The translations under genes were made by a program, and so were the position numbers. Below the pieces are notes generated by a model. The model was not told the DNA's origin. It ran no database searches and was given only the letters and a program-made list of their open reading frames with translations. Below, one piece after another: positions 25,248 through 33,040 of a stretch of DNA of 64,000 bases. Location: assembly GCA_002428365.1 (NCBI GenBank), contig DIVW01000001.1, forward strand, positions 15,088 through 79,087. The letters are read 5' to 3'. The stretch's first letter is position 1. The number at the start of each line of letters is the position of its first letter. The stretch is from Propionibacteriaceae bacterium UBA6122. Its GTDB lineage: Bacteria; Actinomycetota; Actinomycetes; Propionibacteriales; Propionibacteriaceae.

Positions 25248-25715
25248 GTGACGCTATTGGCGGTCGAACCGGTGCCGGCGTGGATGCTCTTCGACCCAGC
25301 ATCCGCGTCGGCACCGGCTAGGACGGGCGGAGGTGCGCCGAAGGTGGAGGATTTGCTGGCGCTGGCGCGATCATCCCTGGCCTGCGCCGAAGCCGCTGAA
25401 AGGTCCGATGTCCGGTTCATGCATGCCTTGACGTCCACAAAGCGTTCGACGGCCGCGCTGTTGGCCAGTGGGCGGCTGGGCGTCACTGCCGAAGTTGATG
25501 CCGATATTTGGCTGGCAATGACGCGACGAGCCCCGGAGCTGGCTGAGTGGGCGGCCTACTTTGCCGCCGCGGCGGCAAAGGCTCGCGGCGCCGAGCTCGG
25601 GCAATACCTGATCAGCGCCCGGGAGGCTGATGACCTGGTGCGTGATGCGCGAGCGTTTCTAGTGCTGGTGTTGGCCCGCCTGCGGCGCCGCGGCCTGGCC
25701 AGTGGCGTCGGCTGA
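25248..25715 (+). CDS. SAV_6107-type HEPN domain protein
   Basis: 155 residues. The C-terminal part APELAEWAAYFAAAAAKARGAE...TSAREADDLVRDARAFL-like sequence (here LISAREADDLVRDARAFLVLV) matches the SAV_6107 HEPN family, which in many actinobacteria sits just before dinB. HEPN folds are small helical bundles, some acting as RNases; the usual Rx4-6H active motif is not obvious, so a non-catalytic role is possible. GTG 25248 is chosen as start because GGAAGG lies 6 nt upstream and because it falls after the SOS box; the frame is open from 25173. TGATG overlap couples it to dinB. Confidence 0.75.
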   Translation: MTLLAVEPVPAWMLFDPASASAPARTGGGAPKVEDLLALARSSLACAEAAERSDVRFMHALTSTKRSTAALLASGRLGVTAEVDADIWLAMTRRAPELAEWAAYFAAAAAKARGAELGQYLISAREADDLVRDARAFLVLVLARLRRRGLASGVG

Positions 25716-26890
25716 TGGCCGTGTTGATGCATGTCGACATGGATGCCTTCTATGCCGCGGTCGAAATGCGTCGGCGGCCGGAGTTGGTGAGGGCGCCGAT
25801 GTGGGTGGGTGGCCAGATTCGCGGCGTGGTGCTGTCGGCCAATTACCCGGCGCGCTCGTTTGGGGTCCGGGGCGGGATGTCGGTGGCTCAGGCGCGCCGG
25901 CTGTGTCCGCAGGGTGTTGGTGTCCGGCCCGACTTTGCCAGCTACTCCGAAGTCTCGGCGGGGGTGGCCGCAATTCTGGCCACAGTCTCGGCGAAAGTGG
26001 AGATGGCCTCCATTGACGAGGCCTATCTCGATCTCACTGACGTGGTGGGCGCCCAGGATCAGGCGGCCGACATCGGGCAGCGAGTGCGCGCCATGATTTG
26101 TGATGAGCAGGGCATCACCGCTTCGGTGGGTATCGGTCCGAATCGATTGGTTGCCAAGATGGCCTCAGTGGCGGCCAAGCCTGATGGCTTGATTGAGATT
26201 CGACCGGCTCAAGTGGTCAGCTTCCTGCATCCACTGCCAGTGGAGCGATTGGTCGGGGTGGGGGATTCAACTGCAGCTCGATTGCATCGCCTTGGGGTGG
26301 TCACGATCGGAGATCTGGCTCAGTGCTCTCGGTCGGCTTTGCGGCAGGCCCTTGGTCGTCAGTCAGGGGAGCTGTTGGCCGAGCTGGCCTGGGGTCGTGA
26401 CGGCGGCCGACGCTGGTCACCTCCGGGGGAGCGAGGGGTTGGCGCGCAGGTGACTTTTGGCACTGACATCGGCGACCTCGGCGGCGTTCGCGCAGAAATC
26501 CTGCGGGTATCGGACAAGGTGGCCGCCCGGATGCGGGCAGTTGGGGTAGTCGGACGCACGGTGACTCTGAGTCTAGGCTTCGCAGATTTCACCGTTCGTT
26601 CCGGATCGTTGGCGCTGAGTTCGCCAACTGATTCGTCCGCGGAGGTCTATGCCGCGGCCCTGCGATTGCACTCCCGGATGGTCGGCAAGCCGGTGATCCT
26701 GCGTCGGGTCGGCGTTCGGGTTACTGGGCTGAGCCAACGGAATCAGGTATGGCGTCAGCCCACCCTTGATGAGTCCGAGGTTGACTGGGAGGCTGCCGAA
26801 CTGGCCGTTGACAAGCTCAATAAGGCCTTCGGTCCGCGATCGGTTCAGCGAGCGGTACTGGCTGGACGCAAGCGTGGACTGAGCATCTGA
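25715..26890 (+). CDS. dinB: DNA polymerase IV (Y-family)
   Basis: Translesion polymerase of 391 residues. Catalytic carboxylates are D8 in HVDMDAFYAAVE and D101-E102 in ASIDEAYLDL; Y13 is the probable steric gate, and SANYPARSFGV matches the nucleotide-binding YxAR block. GIGPNRLVAKMASVAAKPDG marks the palm end and the little-finger domain spans about 240-350. The start shares its A with the upstream stop. SOS control is likely through the LexA box at 25192. No RarA or ImuA/ImuB partner is nearby. Confidence 0.95.
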   Translation: MAVLMHVDMDAFYAAVEMRRRPELVRAPMWVGGQIRGVVLSANYPARSFGVRGGMSVAQARRLCPQGVGVRPDFASYSEVSAGVAAILATVSAKVEMASIDEAYLDLTDVVGAQDQAADIGQRVRAMICDEQGITASVGIGPNRLVAKMASVAAKPDGLIEIRPAQVVSFLHPLPVERLVGVGDSTAARLHRLGVVTIGDLAQCSRSALRQALGRQSGELLAELAWGRDGGRRWSPPGERGVGAQVTFGTDIGDLGGVRAEILRVSDKVAARMRAVGVVGRTVTLSLGFADFTVRSGSLALSSPTDSSAEVYAAALRLHSRMVGKPVILRRVGVRVTGLSQRNQVWRQPTLDESEVDWEAAELAVDKLNKAFGPRSVQRAVLAGRKRGLSI

Positions 26891-26973
26891 GCTAAGGCCG
26901 GTTTTGTTCCGAAAAGCCTCTCCTGCGCCTAGACTGACCATATTGTCAGCGGGTATAGGCAGGGGAGGTGGTC

Positions 26974-27348
26974 ATGGCGCTATCGGAAAAGGAGCAACGG
27001 CTCCTTGAACAGATGGAAGCGGCCTTGGCGGCTGAGGATCCTCGCCTGGCGAATGCCCTGCGAGGTAGTCAGCGTCGCTGGTACCAGCGACGGATCGCCG
27101 TCGCGGTGGTGGTGTTTGTCATTGGTGTCGCCACCCTGATCATTGGCATGGAAATTCATCCCTTAGTCAGCGTGCTGGGGTTTGTGGTGATGCTGGGTGC
27201 AACCGTGGTCGCAATCACGGCCTGGCAGCAGCCCGGCGGCGTTGACGATCCGCGGGTTCACGATCCGAAGCCGGGCGGTAAGTCGGAGCGCGACTTCACT
27301 GGGCACCCCGACGAGCGTCGGCGGCGGCGAGATGACGATCCGAGCTAA
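26974..27348 (+). CDS. DUF3040 membrane protein
   Basis: 124 residues. Begins MALSEKEQRLLEQMEAALAAEDPRLANAL, the DUF3040 signature, followed by two membrane helices (about 42-60 and 65-83) and a charged, arginine/aspartate-rich tail. No function is known, but in actinobacteria the gene sits just upstream of mraZ, as here. ATG 26974 has GGGGAGGT 5 nt upstream, which decides the start over GTG 26968. A strong terminator follows, so it is transcribed separately from the dcw cluster. Confidence 0.9.
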   Translation: MALSEKEQRLLEQMEAALAAEDPRLANALRGSQRRWYQRRIAVAVVVFVIGVATLIIGMEIHPLVSVLGFVVMLGATVVAITAWQQPGGVDDPRVHDPKPGGKSERDFTGHPDERRRRRDDDPS

Positions 27349-27372
27349 CGGCTCGCAGTAGTTCCAGTCCTT

Positions 27373-27404
27373 ACGGGGCGGTGGTTATCCACCGCCCCGT
27401 TTTT
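27373..27404 (+). terminator. Intrinsic terminator after the DUF3040 gene
   Basis: A perfect 12-bp GC-rich stem (27373-27384 with 27389-27400) and TTAT loop, followed by a run of T. It separates the DUF3040 gene from the mraZ promoter region. Confidence 0.9.
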
Positions 27405-27496
27405 GTGCGCCGGTAGACGGGGCGCTCCAACTGGCCCTCGGCGGGGTGAGGAGGCCGGTGGAGGAGAGGGTGAGGAAAACCGCTCAATGGGGTGGT

Positions 27497-27532
27497 AAGT
27501 GGAGGAAAGTGGAGTATGGTGGCGGCAAGTGG
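27497..27532 (+). promoter_or_regulatory. MraZ operator: four GTGG repeats at 10-bp spacing
   Basis: AAGTGG occurs at 27497, 27507 and 27527, and the variant TGGTGG at 27517, so four repeats are phased exactly 10 bp apart, starting 60 nt before the mraZ GTG. MraZ rings are known to bind direct TGG-type repeats spaced one helical turn apart, giving autorepression of mraZ and the dcw cluster. Confidence 0.8.
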
Positions 27533-27556
27533 AGGAGAGCGAAGGAGGTCGGCGCC

Positions 27557-27985
27557 GTGTTTCTGGGCACCTACACACCCAAGCTCGACGACAAAGGCCG
27601 GTTCTTTCTGCCCGCAAAATTCCGTGAGCAGTTGGCCACCGGCCTAGTCATCACCCGGCAGCAGGATCGCTGTCTGGCGATCTGGCCGACCGAGGCGTTT
27701 CTGGCCGAAGTCGCCAACGCGGCAACCGGGCCCTCCACCGTCCGCGGAGTTCGGGATTACCAGCGCATGGTGGCCTCGGGTGCTTCGGACGAACTGCCGG
27801 ATAGTCAGGGCCGGGTGGGCATCCCGGCGCCGCTTCGGGCCTACGCGGGGCTAGCGAAGGAGATCGTCGTAATCGGCGCCTTCAACCGCCTCGAGGTATG
27901 GGACGCAGTGGCTTGGGCTGAGTATTCGGCAGCACAGGAAGAGGCCTTCGCGGCCTTGGATGAGGGCACGACGGAGGCCGGATGA
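27557..27985 (+). CDS. mraZ: Transcriptional regulator MraZ
   Basis: 142-residue AbrB-like protein with two MraZ repeats: FLGTYTPKLDDKGRFFLPAKFREQL (about 2-26) and DSQGRVGIPAPLRAYAGL (about 77-95). Each contains the DxKGR/SQGR loop that touches DNA. It forms rings that bind the repeats in its own promoter and so tunes the division and cell-wall cluster. GTG 27557 with AGGAGGT upstream is the start; the longer open frame to 27446 is only the repeat-rich operator read as protein. Confidence 0.95.
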   Translation: MFLGTYTPKLDDKGRFFLPAKFREQLATGLVITRQQDRCLAIWPTEAFLAEVANAATGPSTVRGVRDYQRMVASGASDELPDSQGRVGIPAPLRAYAGLAKEIVVIGAFNRLEVWDAVAWAEYSAAQEEAFAALDEGTTEAG

Positions 27986-27999
27986 ACCGGCCGAAGTCT

Positions 28000-28099
28000 G
28001 ATTCGTGCGGTGCGGCTTCAATCCGCGTCCACCGTTCCCCTGGCGCACCTTCCCCGGTGCCAGGAGCGGTGCGCGGATTGAAACCACGGCGCACGAATC
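28000..28099. repeat. 100-bp imperfect palindrome between mraZ and rsmH
   Basis: Nested inverted arms: GATTCGTGC at 28000-28008 with GCACGAATC at 28091-28099; TTCAATCCGCG at 28017-28027 with its complement at 28072-28082; CACCG at 28030-28034 with CGGTG at 28067-28071; CCTGG at 28039-28043 with CCAGG at 28060-28064; and CACC/GGTG at the tip. As RNA it would fold into one long interrupted hairpin filling the gap between mraZ (stop 27985) and rsmH (start 28130). There is no T-run. It could be an attenuator, an RNase processing site or a mobile repeat. Confidence 0.75.
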
Positions 28100-28129
28100 A
28101 TCTGAGTCGGAATCTTTGATTGGACGAAC

Positions 28130-29101
28130 ATGGCTGCAACTGGCGATCCAGCTGCCGCTACCCATGTGCCGGTACTGCTGGGTCGAATGCTCGAACTGCT
28201 GGCACCCGCCCTTCAGGCACCGGGGTCGATCTATGTGGATGGGACGCTCGGCCTTGGTGGTCATGCTGAGGCGATGCTCACGTCTTGCCCGCAGGCCAGC
28301 CTGATCGGTATTGATCGTGACCCGCAGGCTCTGGAGCTGGCTGGCCGCCGGCTGGCACCGTTCGGCGATCGGGTTCACCTCTTTCACGCCACCTATCACG
28401 AACTGGCTGAAGTGCTGGACGAAGCCGAGGTGAAGGCAGTTCAGGCCATCTGCCTTGATCTAGGACTGTCCTCCCTTCAGATCGACAGCACTGAGCGGGG
28501 TTTCGCCTACTCGGTTGATGCTCCCCTCGACATGCGGATGAACCCTGAACAAGAACTCACAGCCGCAGAGATCCTCAACTCCGCCTCGGCGCTGGAGCTC
28601 TCTCGGATCTTGCGCATCCACGGGGACGAGCGTTTCGCCAATCGGATCGCCCAGGCGATCGTCGAAGCCCGCGATGTTGCCCCGTTCGACTCATCTGCGC
28701 GGTTGGTTTCGGTGATCGCCAACGCCATTCCGGTGGCCGCACGGCACACCGGGGGACACCCGGCCAAGAGGACCTTTCAGGCCCTGCGCATCGTGGTCAA
28801 CGCCGAACTTGAGTCGTTGGCCGGCGTGCTTCCGGCCGCGTTGGACGCACTGGCACCTGGCGGGCGGCTGGCCGTGCTGGCCTACCACTCCGGCGAGGAC
28901 CGCCTGGTGAAGCGCGCCTTCGCTGCCGCGACCAGCGATCGCGTGCCAGCTGGAGTGCCTGCGGTCCCGGCTGGCTATGCAGCCAAGTTCAGTCTGCTAA
29001 CTCGGGGCGCCGAGCGCCCTTCCCCTGACGAAACGACCCTGAACCCAAGGGCCGCCTCTGCTCGCTTACGAGCTGTCGTCCGCAACCAGGAGGTTTCCTG
29101 A
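28130..29101 (+). CDS. rsmH: 16S rRNA (cytosine1402-N4)-methyltransferase
   Basis: Methylates C1402 in the 30S decoding centre. 323 residues. It opens with THVPVLLGRMLELL and the SAM-binding YVDGTLGLGGHAEAML (about 35-50), then LDLGLSSLQID and GFAYSVDAPLDMRMNP, all RsmH/MraW hallmarks. The late HPAKRTFQALRIVVNAEL block is also typical. Its ATG follows the 100-bp palindrome, with no clear Shine-Dalgarno; the stop shares a base with ftsL. Confidence 0.96.
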   Translation: MAATGDPAAATHVPVLLGRMLELLAPALQAPGSIYVDGTLGLGGHAEAMLTSCPQASLIGIDRDPQALELAGRRLAPFGDRVHLFHATYHELAEVLDEAEVKAVQAICLDLGLSSLQIDSTERGFAYSVDAPLDMRMNPEQELTAAEILNSASALELSRILRIHGDERFANRIAQAIVEARDVAPFDSSARLVSVIANAIPVAARHTGGHPAKRTFQALRIVVNAELESLAGVLPAALDALAPGGRLAVLAYHSGEDRLVKRAFAAATSDRVPAGVPAVPAGYAAKFSLLTRGAERPSPDETTLNPRAASARLRAVVRNQEVS

Positions 29102-29661
29102 TGTCCGCCCAGCTAGCCCCCCGCCCGGCTCGGCAAGCCAAACCCAAGCCAAACCTGCGTGCGCTGGAGGCACCCCAACGGCGGGCGGCCACCTTGCCGT
29201 TCGTGTTCGTGATGGCTGCGATTCTTGCGATCGGCATGGTGGGCATGGTCGTCCTGGCTACTGCTCTGCAGGACCAGGCCTTCGCTGTACAGGCCAAACA
29301 GCATGAGGCCAACGCGCTGGCCAATCGGGTTTCGCAGCTTGAATCCCAGGTGGCCGACGCGCGATCGATCAAGAACCTGGCCATAACGGCGCAGGGCTTG
29401 GGCATGCGGCCAAATCCCTATGCGGTGCCGATGCGGCTCAGCGATGGCTTGGTCTTTGGCACGCCCCGGCCGGTACAGGGCAACGAGGTACCGGAGACGC
29501 GCTACCTCAGCGACGCCGAGGCGGCGGCGCAAATCGCTGCCTATAACCAGGCCGAAGCCGATCGGGTAGCCAAGCTCAAGGCTGCGGCGGCCGCCAAGAA
29601 AGCTGCTGAGGCAGCCAAGAAGGCTGCGGCTGCGGCCAACCAGACCGGGACTGACCAGTGA
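29101..29661 (+). CDS. ftsL: FtsL-like septum protein
   Basis: 186 residues, placed between rsmH and ftsI like FtsL. A basic cytoplasmic N-terminus (residues 1-32) is followed by one membrane helix (LPFVFVMAAILAIGMVGMVVLAT, about 33-54) and a short extracellular coiled coil (KQHEANALANRVSQLESQVADARS). The C-terminus is an Ala/Lys-rich helix. Sequence is poorly conserved in this family, so position and architecture carry the call. The protein bridges FtsQ and FtsI/FtsW in the divisome. Confidence 0.8.
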   Translation: MSAQLAPRPARQAKPKPNLRALEAPQRRAATLPFVFVMAAILAIGMVGMVVLATALQDQAFAVQAKQHEANALANRVSQLESQVADARSIKNLAITAQGLGMRPNPYAVPMRLSDGLVFGTPRPVQGNEVPETRYLSDAEAAAQIAAYNQAEADRVAKLKAAAAAKKAAEAAKKAAAAANQTGTDQ

Positions 29662-31502
29662 GCCGGCCGTTGGATCGCTTCTTCAACCAGAAGAAGGCCG
29701 CCAAGAAGCGGCCCGGTCGGTTGCCGGTGTCCGCTGCCGTGCCGCGGCTGCGCATCTTGCTGATCTTGGTGGCGGTGGTCTTCTCCCTCGCCGCCGGACG
29801 AGCCGTGCAGGTGCAGGCGATCGATGCCAGCACCGTCGCCGACAAAGCCGCCTATCAGCGGACGGTCAGCCGCCCGCTGCCAGCGATTCGCGGCACCATC
29901 ACTGATCGCAACGGTGAGCTGCTGGTCTACACCCAAGACACCGTTCGGGTAGTGGTCAGCCCGAGGATGATCGCCACCAACGGTCGGATGAGCGCGCCAA
30001 TGACTGCCAAGGACAAGGAGGTGGCCGCCGCAGCCCCCGCGCGATTGGCTGCCCTGTTGGTGCAGTACCTGGGTGGTACCACCGAAAGCTATCTGCCCAA
30101 GCTGACCAAGTCCGACAGCAACTGGGAGGTGTTGGCTGCGGTGGTGCCTTCGGCGACGTACCGTGCGCTAAGGCGGGCCATCACCGATGCTGGATTGGTC
30201 GGCGTCGATAAGGAGGATGTGCTCACTCGCACCTACCCCAACGGCTCCCTGGCAGCGAATCTGCTGGGTTATGTGAATGCTGAGGGCGTGGGCGCTGCTG
30301 GGCTGGAGTACACCCTGAACAAGTCGCTGACCGGCACCCCGGGCAAGGAGGTCTACGAAGGATCTGCTGCCGGGGAGAAGATTCCGATGGGCAACAACAC
30401 GATCATCGCCGCGGTGAACGGCGTCAGCTATCGCCTTACCATCGACGCGGGCCTGCAGTGGCTGGCCGAACAATTGATCGCTGACCAGGTGCGACGCACC
30501 GACGCCAACTGGGGCGGTGCTGTCGTAGTGGACCGAATGACCGGGGAAATCCTGACGATGGCGGTGGCTCCCGGCTACGACCCGAACCAGTACCGCAAGG
30601 CTGACCAGTCCGACCTGGGAAACCGGGCAGTCACCGACTCCTACACCCCCGGAAGCGTGCAGAAGCTGCTCACTTTCGCCGCGTTGCTTGACCAGGATCT
30701 GGTGGATCCAGACGAATTGATCACCATCCCGGGCAAGATCAAGTCCGGCGATCACTATGTGGAAGATGCCTGGAGCCACGGCACCATCAAGCTTTACGCG
30801 CGCGGAGTAGTGGCAAAGTCGTCAAACATCGGCACCATCATGTTGGCCAGGCGGGCCACCAAGCAGTCCTTGCATGACTACATGGTCTCCTTTGGAATGG
30901 GGTCCAAGACAAAGGTGGGGTTGCCGGGTGAAGCCGCTGGCTCGATTCCGGCCGCCGATATGCCCGACTACGCTCGCGACGGCCAAGCTTTCGGCGGCAG
31001 TGCGGTGACCACCACCATGGTCCAAATGGCGGCCGCAGTCGCAGCCATCGCTAACGGCGGGGTCTACAACCCGCCGCAGCTGATCAAGTCCCAAACCCTG
31101 CCCGATGGTTCGGTTCAGGACACTGCGGCGGGCAAGTCGCACCGAGTGGTCTCCGAGGACGCAGCCGTCAAGGTCTTGTCGATGATGGAGGCGATGGCGC
31201 AGAGCAGCTCCAGCCATCGCTTCGATGTACCGGGCTACCGCGTTGGAGCCAAGACTGGGACTTCGCAGAAGTACAACGCCAAGTGCGGCTGTTTCCGCGG
31301 ATTGGTCACCTCGGCCATCAGCGTTGCCCCGATCGACAACCCTCGGTTTGTGGTCTATGTCGTGGTGGACAACCCCCGTCGCGGCAGTTCGGGCTCGTCA
31401 GTGGCTGGCCCGGTGGTGCAGAAGCTGATGTCGCTGGCGTTGGCCAGGTATGCGGTGCCGCAGTCGACGACCGAGGCGCCGAAGCTGAAGATCGAACCCT
31501 GA
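29658..31502 (+). CDS. ftsI: Peptidoglycan transpeptidase FtsI (PBP3 class)
   Basis: Septal class B penicillin-binding protein, 614 residues. A basic N-terminus and a signal-anchor helix (LRILLILVAVVFSLAAGRAVQV, about 30-50) lead into the PBP dimerisation domain (RGTITDRNGELL). The transpeptidase active site is intact: S333-V-Q-K336, S388-S-N390 and K532-T-G534. The usual FK after the serine is replaced by QK, a mild deviation. GTG start overlaps ftsL by 4 nt. Confidence 0.94.
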   Translation: MSRPLDRFFNQKKAAKKRPGRLPVSAAVPRLRILLILVAVVFSLAAGRAVQVQAIDASTVADKAAYQRTVSRPLPAIRGTITDRNGELLVYTQDTVRVVVSPRMIATNGRMSAPMTAKDKEVAAAAPARLAALLVQYLGGTTESYLPKLTKSDSNWEVLAAVVPSATYRALRRAITDAGLVGVDKEDVLTRTYPNGSLAANLLGYVNAEGVGAAGLEYTLNKSLTGTPGKEVYEGSAAGEKIPMGNNTIIAAVNGVSYRLTIDAGLQWLAEQLIADQVRRTDANWGGAVVVDRMTGEILTMAVAPGYDPNQYRKADQSDLGNRAVTDSYTPGSVQKLLTFAALLDQDLVDPDELITIPGKIKSGDHYVEDAWSHGTIKLYARGVVAKSSNIGTIMLARRATKQSLHDYMVSFGMGSKTKVGLPGEAAGSIPAADMPDYARDGQAFGGSAVTTTMVQMAAAVAAIANGGVYNPPQLIKSQTLPDGSVQDTAAGKSHRVVSEDAAVKVLSMMEAMAQSSSSHRFDVPGYRVGAKTGTSQKYNAKCGCFRGLVTSAISVAPIDNPRFVVYVVVDNPRRGSSGSSVAGPVVQKLMSLALARYAVPQSTTEAPKLKIEP

Positions 31503-31511
31503 GTAGACCAC

Positions 31512-31517
31512 TAGGGT
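31512..31517 (+). promoter_or_regulatory. Possible -10 box of murE
   Basis: TAGGGT, 5 nt before GTG 31523 and 8 nt before ATG 31526. It hints at an internal promoter inside the dcw cluster giving a nearly leaderless murE mRNA. Confidence 0.3.
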
Positions 31518-31525
31518 TGGCGGTG

Positions 31526-33040
31526 ATGACAGCAACTCCGACGAGCCTGCGTCCGGACCACTTGGTACCGGTTTCCCTGGCATCCCTGCTACCTCAGGCG
31601 CCCGAGCTGCCGATCAGCGGGGTGAGTCTCGATTCGCGCAATATCGCCCCCGGTGACCTCTATGTGGCCCTGCCGGGCGCCAGCACCCACGGTGCTCGGT
31701 TCGCGGCCCAGGCCGTCGCCAACGGGGCCGTCGCGGTGCTCACCGACGCGGCCGGAGCCGACATCGCCGCGGGCCTGCCAGCGGTGGTGGTGATCAGCGC
31801 GAATCCACGAGCGGAAATGGCCCGGCTGGCCGCAGAGGTCTACCGACGTCCGGGTGACCAACTGGCGCTGCTCGGGGTCACTGGAACCACTGGCAAGACG
31901 TCGACCACCTTCCTGCTCGCAGCCGGACTGGGTGCCTCCGGTCAGCACGTGGGCACGATCGGCACCCTAGGCTTCCGGCTTGACGCCGAGACTCTGGCCT
32001 CTTCGCGCACCACCGTGACCACACCCGAAGCGCCGGATCTGCAAGCGCTCTTGGCGTATTTGGTCGAGCGGGGCGCAACTGCGGTGGCCATGGAGGTCTC
32101 CTCTCACGCGTTGGCGCTTTCGCGCACTGATGAGTTGACCTTCGACGTGGCCGGATTCACGAACCTCGGACGTGATCATCTTGATTTCCACGCTGATCAG
32201 GAGGACTACTTCCAGGCCAAGGCCCGGCTGTTCCGGGACGGGCGTGCCCGGTCAGCGGTGATCAATATTGACGATGAGTACGGACAACGGCTCGCTGCCG
32301 AAGTGTCGACTCGCGGAATCAGGTTGGTCACCACCGGCCGGGGAAGTGCTGCTGACTACCGCGTGGTGGCCGCGGATCCGTTGCCTGGCGGTGGTAGCCG
32401 GCTGCAGTTGGCCACCCCGAGCGGCACCCTCGAATTCGATCTGGGCATGTTGGGTGACTTCAATCAGCGCAACGCCGCCACTGCGGTGGCCATGTTGGAG
32501 TTGGCTGGGGTCGATTTGGACGCAGCTCTGCCCGGACTGGCCAACGCCAACGTCCCCGGCCGGATGCAACTGGTCGACCTCGGACCGGCCGCGCCGAGCG
32601 CTGTGGTGGATTTTGCCCATACCCCGGAGTCGGTCGCCGCGGCCTTGGCCGCGCTGCCGCCGGGGCGGCGGCTGGTGGTGCTCGGCTGTGGCGGCGACCG
32701 GGATCAGGCCAAGCGCGAACCGATGGGGGCTGCGGCAGCCCTGGGAGCGGCAGTGGTGGTGGTTACTGACGACAACCCGCGAAGTGAGGACCCGGCCACG
32801 ATTCGTGCCAGTGTGCTTGCCGGTGCGCGGCGGGTGGCCCTCGCTTCTGGGGCGACGGTGATTGATGGCGGTAACCGTGGGGACGCGATCGGCCTAGCGC
32901 TGAGCATGGCTGGCCAGGGAGACTGGGTCGCGGTGTTGGGCAAGGGGCATGAAACTGGCCAGCAATTGGCCGACCGCACAGTACCTTTTGACGATGTCAC
33001 CGCCCTCGCCCAGGAGTGGGCCAAGCTCAGGAGACAGTGA
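31526..33040 (+). CDS. murE: UDP-MurNAc-tripeptide synthetase (diaminopimelate-adding)
   Basis: Adds the third amino acid to the peptidoglycan stem. 504 residues. The Mur-ligase ATP loop is GTTGKTSTTF near 115; the carbamylated lysine lies in the FQAKARLF segment. DDNPR (near residue 425) is the motif that selects diaminopimelate; lysine-adding enzymes have other residues there. It cannot be told whether meso- or LL-DAP is used. Start ATG 31526 is preceded in frame by GTG 31523; the longer frame overlaps ftsI. Confidence 0.95.
   Translation: MTATPTSLRPDHLVPVSLASLLPQAPELPISGVSLDSRNIAPGDLYVALPGASTHGARFAAQAVANGAVAVLTDAAGADIAAGLPAVVVISANPRAEMARLAAEVYRRPGDQLALLGVTGTTGKTSTTFLLAAGLGASGQHVGTIGTLGFRLDAETLASSRTTVTTPEAPDLQALLAYLVERGATAVAMEVSSHALALSRTDELTFDVAGFTNLGRDHLDFHADQEDYFQAKARLFRDGRARSAVINIDDEYGQRLAAEVSTRGIRLVTTGRGSAADYRVVAADPLPGGGSRLQLATPSGTLEFDLGMLGDFNQRNAATAVAMLELAGVDLDAALPGLANANVPGRMQLVDLGPAAPSAVVDFAHTPESVAAALAALPPGRRLVVLGCGGDRDQAKREPMGAAAALGAAVVVVTDDNPRSEDPATIRASVLAGARRVALASGATVIDGGNRGDAIGLALSMAGQGDWVAVLGKGHETGQQLADRTVPFDDVTALAQEWAKLRRQ

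Noticed and set aside
18316..26967. Defence island, prophage or transposon in the accessory region
   Set aside because: No integrase, transposase, restriction, Cas, toxin-antitoxin or phage structural gene is visible; the HEPN protein is tied to dinB rather than to an antitoxin.
28017..28082. CRISPR-like repeat ends (TTCAATCC and GGATTGAAAC)
   Set aside because: Only one pair exists, in inverted rather than direct orientation, with no spacers and no cas genes. It is part of the 100-bp palindrome.
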